Below, one piece after another: positions 1 to 5,330 of a stretch of 5,796 nucleotides of DNA. The DNA is taken from positions 1-5,796 of the forward strand of contig JAVBMF010000029.1 of the NCBI GenBank assembly GCA_031552735.1, given 5' to 3'. The stretch is from JAVBUY01 sp031552735 (GTDB taxonomy: Bacteria; Bacillota; Clostridia; Christensenellales; Aristaeellaceae). The position numbers were made by a program, and so were the translations under genes. Position 1 is the stretch's first letter; every line of letters begins with the position of its first letter. The notes beneath the pieces are model-generated. The model was not told where the DNA came from and did not search any database. It saw only the letters and a list, made by a program, of their open reading frames with translations.

Positions 1-190
1 GCGCCAGTGGCGCGATGGGACGGCGCGGAAGCCCAATGAGCCAACGAGCTTGCGTAGCAAGCGACTATGGCGAATTGAGGGAGGCGCCCGCCGTAGCCAA
101 GTATAAGCGCGTAGGGGCTGAGGGGCGAACCCGGGCGCAAATGCCTTTCTGGTACTCTTTGGGCGTAATCCAAAGAGTACATCGTCTCCC
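1..190 (+). repeat. Composite dispersed repeat, left copy (modules A and B)
   Basis: This is a non-coding composite repeat. Module A (1-90) matches 5632-5721 with three mismatches. A 33-nt variable segment follows (91-123), then module B (124-190). The same order and exact spacing recur at the right end of the window (constant offset 5631). Module A contains a short hairpin, GCGCC/GGCGC with loop AGT (1-13), and a second, GCTTGC/GCAAGC with loop GTA, near 48-62. Module B contains an 11-bp perfect hairpin, GTACTCTTTGG (152-162) with CCAAAGAGTAC (170-180). Module A may begin to the left of the window. I do not recognise the family. No transposase lies nearby, so it could be a REP-like or MITE-like element, or a structured RNA. 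Confidence 0.85.
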
Positions 191-272
191 CTTTGGGCGT
201 AATCCAAAGAGTACATCATCTCCCCTTCCCCAAGGGAAATCAAGCGTCATCCAAAGAGTACATCGTCTCCCC
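157..272 (+). repeat. 34-bp tandem repeat array, about 2.8 units
   Basis: The 3' part of module B is repeated in tandem. Unit 1 (157-190) and unit 2 (191-224) differ at one base (ATCGTC against ATCATC). After a diverged insert (225-243) that includes the small hairpin TTCCC/GGGAA, a third partial unit runs from about 244 to 272 and keeps CCAAAGAGTACATCGTCTCC. Units 1 and 2 are directly abutted with no unique spacer, so this is not a CRISPR array. Unit 2 keeps CTTTGG and CCAAAG, so a shorter hairpin can form there too. Expansion by slippage or unequal exchange is the likely origin. Confidence 0.85.
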
Positions 273-319
273 CCAGCCATGGGAAAATCACACACTCCAA
301 AGTGCACTCCGTAACCCCC

Positions 320-390
320 CCTCAATTCACGCGGCCTCCCATGCGCACTGCGCATGGATCGCCTCGCGTTCATTGGGCTTCCGCGCCGTC
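320..390 (-). repeat. Module A repeat, minus-strand variant copy
   Basis: Read on the minus strand, this stretch has the family's left box (GGAAGCCCAATGA) and right box (GAATTGAGG). The middle is replaced by an unrelated but longer perfect hairpin: on the plus strand CCATGCGCA (339-347) and TGCGCATGG (349-357) around a single base. A 5-bp ACGCG/CGCGT pair encloses it. The copy lacks the first (outer) hairpin of the family and directly abuts the next copy. Between the tandem array and this copy (273-319) I see only C-rich unique sequence. Confidence 0.7.
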
Positions 391-398
391 TTTTCGCT

Positions 399-486
399 CC
401 TCAATTCGCCATAGTCGCCTGCTGCGCACGCTCCTTGGCTCATTGGCCTGCCGCGCCGTCCTTTCGGCCCACCGGGCCGACGGCGC
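399..486 (-). repeat. Module A repeat, second minus-strand copy
   Basis: The minus strand reads CCAATGAGCCAAGGAGCGTG and then GGCGACTATGGCGAATTGAG, closely matching module A of the left and right composite repeats. Upstream of this on the minus strand is the family's first hairpin in altered sequence. The outer pair is GCGCCGTC (453-460) with GACGGCGC (479-486); the inner pair is GGCCC (466-470) with GGGCC (474-478). A 5-nt one-sided bulge (461-465) sits between them. The remaining 487-520 is G+C-rich with no feature I can name. Confidence 0.75.
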
Positions 487-519
487 TCTGGCCCACTGGG
501 CGGCCTCGGCCCCGCCCCC

Positions 520-557
520 ACCAAACAACAAAACGCACGAACTTCACGTTCATGCGT
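520..557 (-). terminator. Intrinsic terminator of the leftward operon
   Basis: On the minus strand a 10-bp stem (548-557 pairing with 533-542, one G-U wobble) encloses a 5-nt GUGAA loop. It is followed at once by a T-rich tract, TTTGTTGTTTGG (532 down to 521). The TGA stop codon of the last operon gene (550-552) lies inside the 5' arm, so a terminating ribosome would cover the stem. This marks the operon's 3' end and separates it from the repeat block. Confidence 0.85.
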
Positions 558-1203
558 CCTGTTGGCCGTATTGATGGAGGAAAGCATCAAAGTGTACGCA
601 GCCGCGCTTGTCAGTCAGGAAGCGCATCCACAGGTTGTAGTAGAACCGGCATTTGGCAATGAGCGCATCCTCATTCCGCTGCAGCCTGACGCACAACGCC
701 TCGAATGCCTCCACACCAGCCAGCAGCTCTTGGGTTTGCGTGACGCTGGCGCCGTTCGCGTCGTACAGCACGCCCCAGGGCACTTCATGCAGGGTGTATG
801 CAAAGTAGCGTTTCTGGCGATCAAATTGCCGCTGTAGCAGCTGCGGGTCGTCGGGCGCATAGCCCAGCGCGACGTCCAGCAAATCCAGCGCATAATCCTG
901 CTTATATTGAAGAAACGCCGTGCTGTTGTATTTGCCAAGCAGCAGCTTGATCGCGTCAACATTTTTGTGCACAAAAATCTCCCGGTCGAATACCGGGAAA
1001 AGCACCCGGGATTCAAACGGGAGGCTGATCTTGATCGTGTCTTGGCGCTCGATCATGGCCAAAAAAGCCGTCAATTCCGCATAGGTCGGCAAAGCGGGAT
1101 ACTGCGTTTGCGCCCATTGCTGGATGCGCGCATGCCGCGCTTTTCGGTCCCACGCTTGCGTGCTGGTATAGATATCGCAATAATCGCGCAATATGTCCAG
1201 CAT
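550..1203 (-). CDS. Unrecognised 217-residue protein, last gene of the corrinoid operon
   Basis: I do not recognise this family. The start at 1203 is chosen because the minus strand has GAGGAGGTG immediately upstream, leaving 7 nt between AGGAGG and the ATG. The open frame extends to 1275, but that stretch reads as G+C-rich linker. The 217-residue product begins MLDILRDYCDIYTSTQAWDR. It looks soluble and probably helical, rich in Tyr, Phe, Leu and Gln, with no signal peptide, no membrane segment and no metal motif I can name. Cysteines are scattered, for example in DYCDIY, AKCRFYY and KRGCVHF. It follows DUF1638 after 68 nt with no visible promoter, so it is probably cotranscribed. Sampled 60-base lines are about 47-53% G+C against about 68% in a sampled line of the regulator gene, which suggests a different origin. 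A role in methyl transfer is inferred from position only. Confidence 0.8.
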   Translation of the reverse strand: MLDILRDYCDIYTSTQAWDRKARHARIQQWAQTQYPALPTYAELTAFLAMIERQDTIKISLPFESRVLFPVFDREIFVHKNVDAIKLLLGKYNSTAFLQYKQDYALDLLDVALGYAPDDPQLLQRQFDRQKRYFAYTLHEVPWGVLYDANGASVTQTQELLAGVEAFEALCVRLQRNEDALIAKCRFYYNLWMRFLTDKRGCVHFDAFLHQYGQQDA

Positions 1204-1258
1204 TCGGGCACCTCCTCGGCTTCGCGCATCACAATGCGGCGGCGCATCCCCCCGCCCG

Positions 1259-1314
1259 TACCTTCCCCTCGTCAAGCGAGCCCCACAGCCCTAACCTTCC
1301 CCTCGTCAAACGAC
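1259..1314. repeat. Short direct duplication at the 3' end of the DUF1638 gene
   Basis: The 15-bp string CCTTCCCCTCGTCAA occurs at 1261 and again at 1295, followed each time by a near match (GCGA and ACGA). The offset is 34 bp, which is not a multiple of three. The copy at 1295 encodes FDEGKV within DUF1638; the copy at 1261 carries that gene's TGA stop in a different frame. A small frame-shifting duplication may therefore have changed the protein's C-terminus. Confidence 0.6.
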
Positions 1315-2021
1315 GCCTCCACCCGGTGATGCGCAGGGCAGGTCAGGAACGCGTCGTCGTCCCACGGGCCGTTGACCAGCCGCTCCAGCAGCGCCATGTC
1401 GCCAGCCACATGCTCGCAGCGCCAGCCATAGGCCGCCGCCATGTCGCGCGCCACCTGCGCGTGCGCCGGGTCGTGGTGCGCGGGCGATTCGATGAACGCG
1501 CACGCCTGATAATTCTTTTTCCACAGCGCGTCCTGCGCCATCAGGTAGTTGGCGTTGTCCTCGCCAAAGCGTTCCACATAGCCGCGCCAGGTCGCCTGCT
1601 CCTTCGCGCGCACCGCGTCCATGCTGGGGTAGCAGGTCTCGATCCAGCCGTTGTTGAGCCAGAACGTGCCCGGACAGGCGTCGAACAGCGTGCGGTAGCG
1701 CGCCTGCGAGCCAAGGAACAGCGCGATGCAGTCGTCGGTGCGCGGCACAATCAGCGGGATGTCGCGCGCGACAAGGCCGACCACGCCGTTGCAGCACAGG
1801 CCATAACCCAACACAAAGAAATCCGGCGCGTGCTTGACCACGCCGGACAGCACGTCGGCGCGCACCTGATCCATCGCGGCTTGCACGCGCGCGCGCAGCA
1901 GGTCCGGCGTGTCGTGCAGCCCCTGCGGCAGCCAAATAATATCAATCGTGTGCGCGCTGTGCGCGGCCAGCAGGCTGACCTCCCGCAGCAGCACGCGGCA
2001 GGCGATGAGGGTCAGGCGCAT
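1272..2021 (-). CDS. DUF1638 family protein associated with corrinoid methyltransferases
   Basis: The 249-residue product fits DUF1638. Conserved-looking blocks are LGYGLCCNG (71-79), PRTDDCIALFLGS (93-105) and PGTFWLNNGW (117-126), with the family-like N-terminus MRLTLIACRVLLREV supporting this ATG. Several cysteines (8, 76, 77, 98, 116, 130, 174) could bind a metal or thiol ligand, but no role is proven from sequence. The biochemical activity of the family is, to my knowledge, not settled; its genes often sit beside corrinoid proteins and methyltransferases, as here. The gene starts 9 nt after the corrinoid gene's stop, with only a weak TAAGG-like ribosome site overlapping that stop, which suggests translational coupling. 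No signal peptide or membrane segment is visible, so it should be cytoplasmic. The extreme C-terminus may be altered by a short duplication. Confidence 0.88.
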   Translation of the reverse strand: MRLTLIACRVLLREVSLLAAHSAHTIDIIWLPQGLHDTPDLLRARVQAAMDQVRADVLSGVVKHAPDFFVLGYGLCCNGVVGLVARDIPLIVPRTDDCIALFLGSQARYRTLFDACPGTFWLNNGWIETCYPSMDAVRAKEQATWRGYVERFGEDNANYLMAQDALWKKNYQACAFIESPAHHDPAHAQVARDMAAAYGWRCEHVAGDMALLERLVNGPWDDDAFLTCPAHHRVEASFDEGKVRAVGLA

Positions 2022-2030
2022 GCCCGCGCC

Positions 2031-2663
2031 TTACGCGAAGAAAGCGCGCGCCGCGTCCGCCGCGGTCGCCGCATCCGGCGTATAGCAGTCCGCGCCGATC
2101 GCGTCGCAGAACGCCTGCGTCACGGGCGCGCCGCCCACCATGATCTTGAGCTGATCGCGCAGGTTGCGCTGTTCGGCCTGCTCGACCACGGCCTTCATCT
2201 GGCCCATGGTGGTGGTCAGCAGCGCCGAGCAGCAGATCACCTTCGCGCCGTTTTCCAGCGCCGCGTCGATAAACCGGTCGGCGGGCACGTCCACGCCCAG
2301 GTCGATGACCTGAATGCCCTTGCCCTCGAGCATCAGCCGAACCAGATTTTTGCCGATGTCGTGCAGGTCGCCCTGCACCGTGCCGATCACCGCCGTGCCG
2401 CACGGCTTGACGCCCTGCTCGGCCAGATGCGGCTTTAGCACCTCGGTGCCCATGTTCATCGCGCGCGCGGCCACCAGCACCTCGGGCACGAACACCTCGT
2501 TGTTCTTGAATTTTTCGCCGATCACCGACATGCCGCTAAGCAGCCCTTCGTCCAGTATGGTCTGCGCGGGCACGCCCGCATCCAGCGCGGCCTGCACCAG
2601 TTCCTTGACCACCTTGGCCTTGCCCATCTGCAATTGCTGCGAGATTTCCGCCATGTTTGCCAT
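2031..2663 (-). CDS. Corrinoid (B12-binding) methyltransferase subunit, MtaC/MtbC/MttC type
   Basis: This is the methyl carrier of a three-component methyltransferase system. Its cobamide takes a methyl group from a substrate methyltransferase and gives it to a MtaA-like enzyme in the cytoplasm. The 210-residue product has the usual two-part build: an N-terminal helical cap (about 1-88) and a Rossmann-like B12 domain. The B12 domain shows the base-off motif GDLHDIG (98-104) with the cobalt-ligating His at 101, SALLTTTM (146-153), and the GG of MVGGAPVT (175-182). Length is normal for the family. ATG 2663 gives the family-like start MANMAEISQQLQ. A GTG one codon upstream (2666) is closer to the AGAGGAGG site (6 nt rather than 9) and cannot be excluded. 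It is the first gene of the leftward operon. Substrate class (methanol, methylamine, betaine or other) cannot be read from it. Confidence 0.95.
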   Translation of the reverse strand: MANMAEISQQLQMGKAKVVKELVQAALDAGVPAQTILDEGLLSGMSVIGEKFKNNEVFVPEVLVAARAMNMGTEVLKPHLAEQGVKPCGTAVIGTVQGDLHDIGKNLVRLMLEGKGIQVIDLGVDVPADRFIDAALENGAKVICCSALLTTTMGQMKAVVEQAEQRNLRDQLKIMVGGAPVTQAFCDAIGADCYTPDAATAADAARAFFA

Positions 2664-2681
2664 CACGCTGCGCCTCCTCTA

Positions 2682-2710
2682 TTGACAAGTATCATACTAA
2701 GCGCTAGTAT
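2682..2710 (+). promoter_or_regulatory. Predicted sigma-A promoter for the PocR/AraC regulator
   Basis: A perfect -35 TTGACA (2682-2687) is followed after exactly 17 bp by TAGTAT (2705-2710), a 4 of 6 match to the -10 consensus. Transcription would begin near 2717, giving a leader of about 65 nt before the regulator's ATG at 2783. It overlaps the opposing promoter almost completely, so the two transcripts probably compete. Confidence 0.6.
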
Positions 2711-2719
2711 ACCCGTGAA
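2691..2719 (-). promoter_or_regulatory. Predicted promoter for the corrinoid operon
   Basis: On the minus strand, TTCACG (2719-2714) is a 4 of 6 match to -35. After 17 bp comes TATGAT (2696-2691), a 5 of 6 match to -10. The start would lie near 2684, giving a very short leader that contains the AGAGGAGG ribosome site. The weak -35 suits an activator-dependent promoter. An alternative -10, TATACT, exists but has no acceptable -35. Confidence 0.55.
2694..2710. promoter_or_regulatory. Palindromic operator candidate over both -10 elements
   Basis: ATACTA (2694-2699) and TAGTAT (2705-2710) form a perfect 6-bp inverted repeat around a 5-bp AGCGC spacer. A protein bound here would block both divergent promoters. 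AraC-family proteins usually prefer direct repeats, so a different repressor or a chance overlap of two -10 boxes is also possible. Confidence 0.4.
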
Positions 2720-2739
2720 TAGCACTTTTTTATTGTAAT

Positions 2740-2770
2740 AATTTACGGTTTTTCGGAAGAAATTTCGGTT
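2740..2770 (+). promoter_or_regulatory. Direct-repeat activator site candidate
   Basis: AATTTACGGTT (2740-2750) and AAATTTCGGTT (2760-2770) match at 9 of 11 positions and are offset by exactly 20 bp, about two helical turns. This spacing is typical of paired AraC-family half-sites. The pair begins 20 bp upstream of the corrinoid operon's predicted -35, a suitable place for activation. It also lies in the leader of the regulator gene, where binding could give autorepression. A related single site, as TTTCGGT on the minus strand, follows the regulator gene (4039-4045). Confidence 0.45.
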
Positions 2771-2782
2771 CAGGAGGCGCTG

Positions 2783-4033
2783 ATGCAAGCCGCACTGTTT
2801 ACGCTGGTCGATCGCGGGCAGCTCGCCGAGCTGCTGGACACCTTTCACGCGTGCACGGGGCTGCCGGTGCGCGTGCTGGATGCGCACGGCGACACGCTGG
2901 AGAATCGCGGCGCGGACAACGGCTATTGTCGCCTGTTGGCGCGGCATGTGTTCGCGGGCGGCGCGTGCCAGCGGGTCTATCAGCGGGCGATGCGGCAGGC
3001 GCAGGCCATCGGCGAGCCGTACATCTTTAGCTGCGACGCCAGCCTAAACCACATCCTCTTCCCGCTGTCCGACAAGGGCGCGCTGCTGGGCGCGATCGCG
3101 GTGGGGCCGTTTTTGATGGACGCGCCGGACTCCACACTGGTGTCCGCGCTGCCCGCCGGGGCGGCGCTGGCCCCGGCCACGCTGCTGGAGCTATACGATG
3201 CGCTGTCGGGCATCGCGGTGCTGCCGCCGGCGCGCGCGCGGCACATCAGCCGCCTCATCTTCTACCTGTTCGCGCCGCTGATCCCCGGCGAGCGCCAGCG
3301 CCACCTGATCAACCAAGGCAAGCTGTATCAGCAGGCGCGCATCTCCGAGAGCATCCAGCGCGTGAAGGAGCAGGGCATCACCGAGCACGGCGGGTCGGTG
3401 TACGCGCACGAGCGCGAGCTGCTGGACAAGGTGCGTCTGGGCGACCTGCCCGCCGCCAAAGGCACGCTGAATACGCTGCTGGGCTATGTGTTCTTTAGCG
3501 AGGGCGGCAAGATGGCTCCCATGCGTCACCGCGCGATGGAGCTGTGCACGCTGCTGTCGCGCGTGGCGATCGAGTCCGGCGCGCTGCCCGAGCGCGCGCT
3601 GTCGCTGAGCGACCAGTTCCTGTCCGCGCTGCAAGCCACCGACGATGCGGACGCGCTGTGCCTGACCATGCAGGAGATCGTCGAGGCGTTTGTGGACACC
3701 GCGTTTTCCGCCAGCGCGCAGGGCGAGCCCAGCGCCGCGCGGCAGGCCATGCGCTACATCGCCCAGCACTATGCGGGGCAGGTCACGCTGACCGATGTGG
3801 CGGCGCATGTCGGGCTGAGTCCGGCGTACTTTTCCGGGCTGTTCCGGCGCGCGACGGGCGTCAGTTTCAAGGATTATCTGACGCATGTGCGCATCGAGGA
3901 GAGCAAGCGCCTGTTGTCCAGCACCGACATGGGCATTGTGGACATCGCGATGGCGATGGGCTTTAGCGACCAAAGCTACTTTTCGAAGGTATTCCGGCGG
4001 CACACCGGGCTGTCGCCCAAGCAATACCGATAA
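2783..4033 (+). CDS. AraC-family transcriptional regulator with PocR ligand-sensing domain
   Basis: The 416-residue product has an N-terminal PocR-type sensory domain (about 5-170), a helical linker (about 170-315) and a C-terminal AraC DNA-binding domain (about 320-416). In the sensor, Cys49, Cys62 and Cys84 and the block ILFPLSDKGALLGAIAVGPF are family-like; the three cysteines may bind a metal or cofactor. The two helix-turn-helix units are around 335-357 (LTDVAAHVGLSPAYFSGLF) and 384-411 (VDIAMAMGFSDQSYFSKVF), ending with the standard GLSPKQYR. AGGAGG (2772-2777) lies 5 nt before the ATG. PocR itself activates propanediol and cobalamin genes; related regulators often sit beside corrinoid methyltransferases in Clostridia. 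Divergent orientation to the corrinoid operon points to control of it and probably of the downstream methyltransferase. The inducing ligand is unknown, plausibly the methyl substrate. Confidence 0.95.
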   Translation: MQAALFTLVDRGQLAELLDTFHACTGLPVRVLDAHGDTLENRGADNGYCRLLARHVFAGGACQRVYQRAMRQAQAIGEPYIFSCDASLNHILFPLSDKGALLGAIAVGPFLMDAPDSTLVSALPAGAALAPATLLELYDALSGIAVLPPARARHISRLIFYLFAPLIPGERQRHLINQGKLYQQARISESIQRVKEQGITEHGGSVYAHERELLDKVRLGDLPAAKGTLNTLLGYVFFSEGGKMAPMRHRAMELCTLLSRVAIESGALPERALSLSDQFLSALQATDDADALCLTMQEIVEAFVDTAFSASAQGEPSAARQAMRYIAQHYAGQVTLTDVAAHVGLSPAYFSGLFRRATGVSFKDYLTHVRIEESKRLLSSTDMGIVDIAMAMGFSDQSYFSKVFRRHTGLSPKQYR

Positions 4034-4124
4034 AAATTACCGAAAATAATTGCCTTTGCACCAGATGCGCGCCGCCCGCCGCGCTATGCTGTACGCAGCA
4101 AATATGCGCGGAGGCGATGAGAAC
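4034..4124 (+). promoter_or_regulatory. Leader between regulator and MtaA-like gene
   Basis: I find no convincing -35/-10 pair in these 91 nt, so the methyltransferase is probably read through from the regulator. The segment begins A+T-rich with ATTACCGAAAATAATT, whose ACCGAAA (4039-4045) is the complement of the TTTCGGT core in the divergent region. A small TGCTG/CAGCA stem with a TACG loop lies at 4087-4100. A GGAGG (4110-4114) sits 10 nt before the ATG at 4125, a rather long spacing. Confidence 0.4.
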
Positions 4125-5135
4125 ATGAAACGGAATATGAAGCAATGGCTGGCGGAGATGATTGCGGAACCGGTTAAAAAGCCGCTGCCGGTGCTGTCGT
4201 TCCCGGCGATTCAGTTGCTGGACTGCACTGTGCGCGACCTGATCCACGATAGCGCCACGCAGGCCAAGGGCATGGTCGCCGTCGCCGAGCGCACCGCCAG
4301 TGCGGCGTCGGTCAGCCTGATGGACCTGTCGGTGGAGGCGGAGTGCTTTGGCGCGAACATCCGCTTTGCCGACGACGAGGTGCCCACCGTCACCGGCTGC
4401 CTGATCAGCAGCACCGAGCAGGCCGAGGCGCTGGCGGTGCCGCCGGTGGGCGCGGGCCGTACACAGATTTATATTGATGCGATCGGGCAGGCGGCGCAAA
4501 GCATCACCGATCGTCCGGTGCTGGCCGGGGTGATCGGGCCGTTCTCGCTGGCGGGGCGGCTGATGGACGTGACCGAGGTCATGTACGCGTGCTATGACGA
4601 GCCGGAGCTGGTGCATCTGGTGCTGGAGAAGGTGACCGGCTTCCTGCTGGAGTACATCCGCGCGTACCGCGACATCGGCGCGAACGGCGTGGTCATGGCC
4701 GAGCCGCTGGCGGGGCTGCTGACCCCGGCGCTGGCCGAGGAGTTTTCCTGCCGGTATGTGAAGCGCATTGTGGACGCGCTGCAAACCGACGAGTTTGTGG
4801 TGGTGTATCACAACTGCGGCAACGCCACCATCCAGATGATTGCGCCCATCCTGGCGACCGGCGCGGCGGCGTTCCACTTTGGCAACGCCATCGACATGGC
4901 CGAGATGATGCCGCGCATCCCCGCCGATACGGTCGCGATGGGCAATGTGGACCCTGCGCGCGAGTTCCGCAACGGCACGCCGGAATCGGTGCGCGCGGCG
5001 ACGCTGGCGCTGCTGGGCAAGTGCGCGCAGTATCCCAATTTCGTGATCTCGTCGGGCTGTGATATCCCGCCGCTGTCGCGCTGGGAGAACATTGACGCGT
5101 TCTTTGCCGCGGTGGCGGAGTTTTATGGGATGTGA
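4125..5135 (+). CDS. MtaA/CmuA-type methylcobamide:acceptor methyltransferase (uroporphyrinogen decarboxylase fold)
   Basis: This enzyme should move the methyl group from the methylated corrinoid protein to a thiol-type acceptor (coenzyme M in archaea, probably tetrahydrofolate or another acceptor in bacteria). The 336-residue product has the family's usual length. Ligands expected for catalytic zinc are visible: the HxC of VVYHNCGNA (His229, Cys231) and Cys312 in ISSGCDIPPLSRWENI. Other family features are PVLSFPAIQLL near the N-terminus, AGVIGPFSLAGRLMDV and VVMAEPLAGLLTP. The frame is open upstream to 4050, but ATG 4125 is preferred because it follows GGAGG and gives a family-like start (MKRNMKQWLAEM). 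It lies 91 nt after the regulator, in the same direction. The zinc motif argues against true uroporphyrinogen decarboxylase. The acceptor cannot be told from sequence. Confidence 0.92.
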   Translation: MKRNMKQWLAEMIAEPVKKPLPVLSFPAIQLLDCTVRDLIHDSATQAKGMVAVAERTASAASVSLMDLSVEAECFGANIRFADDEVPTVTGCLISSTEQAEALAVPPVGAGRTQIYIDAIGQAAQSITDRPVLAGVIGPFSLAGRLMDVTEVMYACYDEPELVHLVLEKVTGFLLEYIRAYRDIGANGVVMAEPLAGLLTPALAEEFSCRYVKRIVDALQTDEFVVVYHNCGNATIQMIAPILATGAAAFHFGNAIDMAEMMPRIPADTVAMGNVDPAREFRNGTPESVRAATLALLGKCAQYPNFVISSGCDIPPLSRWENIDAFFAAVAEFYGM

Positions 5136-5150
5136 GGGAGATTGGGAATG

Positions 5151-5197
5151 GCCCTTCGGCATAAGGCTGGGGGGCTTTTTCATTTCCCCCCTTATTT
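5151..5197 (+). terminator. Probable terminator after the MtaA-like gene
   Basis: GGGGGG (5169-5174) and CCCCCC (5186-5191) form a 6-bp stem around an 11-nt loop, followed by TTATTT. An alternative is GCCC (5151-5154) with GGGC (5172-5175) followed by five T residues. Both begin shortly after the TGA at 5133-5135. Neither is as clean as the terminator at the other end of the island. Confidence 0.45.
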
Positions 5198-5207
5198 CCA
5201 TGCGCAT

Positions 5208-5330
5208 GGGAGACGATGTACTCTTTGGATTACGCCCAAAGAGTACCAGAAAGGCGTTTGCGCCCGGGTTCGCCATCTGTCGCCATGGGCATATGCTCGG
5301 TTCGCTCGGGCGACTACCAACGTTCGCCAA
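5208..5330 (-). repeat. Inverted copy of the composite repeat (module B plus variable part)
   Basis: Positions 5208-5274 are the reverse complement of 124-190 with one mismatch in 67 bases, including the 11-bp hairpin GTACTCTTTGG (5218-5228) with CCAAAGAGTAC (5236-5246). Beyond it, 5275-5311 matches the variable segment of the right-end copy in inverse orientation (both contain GAGCATATGCCCAT). A weak remnant of module A continues to about 5330, where a different structured sequence begins. CCATGCGCATGG (5198-5209), a perfect 12-bp palindrome, abuts the module B edge and recalls the hairpin at 339-357. Confidence 0.85.

Noticed and set aside
157..272. Possible CRISPR array
   Set aside because: The 34-bp units are directly abutted without unique spacers, there are fewer than three full units, and no cas gene is present.
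15..590. Several overlapping open frames of 73-102 codons in the left repeat block
   Set aside because: They translate the dispersed repeats themselves in several frames and on both strands, and none has a good ribosome site. The same peptides recur at the right end only because the DNA repeats do.
1326..2438. 370-codon open frame on the plus strand
   Set aside because: It lies antisense to the DUF1638 and corrinoid genes. Its product is an Arg, His and Ala-rich low-complexity sequence typical of shadow frames in G+C-rich DNA.
2664..2782. Possible cobalamin riboswitch upstream of the B12-related genes
   Set aside because: The predicted operon leader is only about 20 nt and the regulator's about 65 nt. 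Both are far too short, and no B12-box-like sequence was seen.
3191..4024. 277-codon open frame on the minus strand
   Set aside because: It is fully antisense to the AraC-family regulator, with shadow-frame composition.
4087..4100. TGCTG/CAGCA stem with TACG loop in the MtaA-like gene's leader
   Set aside because: It is only 5 bp with no T-tract and lies well before the ribosome site. It is too weak to call as a terminator or attenuator.
4125..5135. True uroporphyrinogen decarboxylase (hemE)
   Set aside because: The HxC plus distal Cys zinc motif and the corrinoid neighbours fit the MtaA/CmuA branch of the fold rather than the haem-pathway enzyme.
3963..5330. 455-codon open frame on the minus strand
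   Set aside because: It is antisense to the MtaA-like gene and runs through the repeat. The product is Arg, Gln and His-rich with no domain, so it is a shadow frame.
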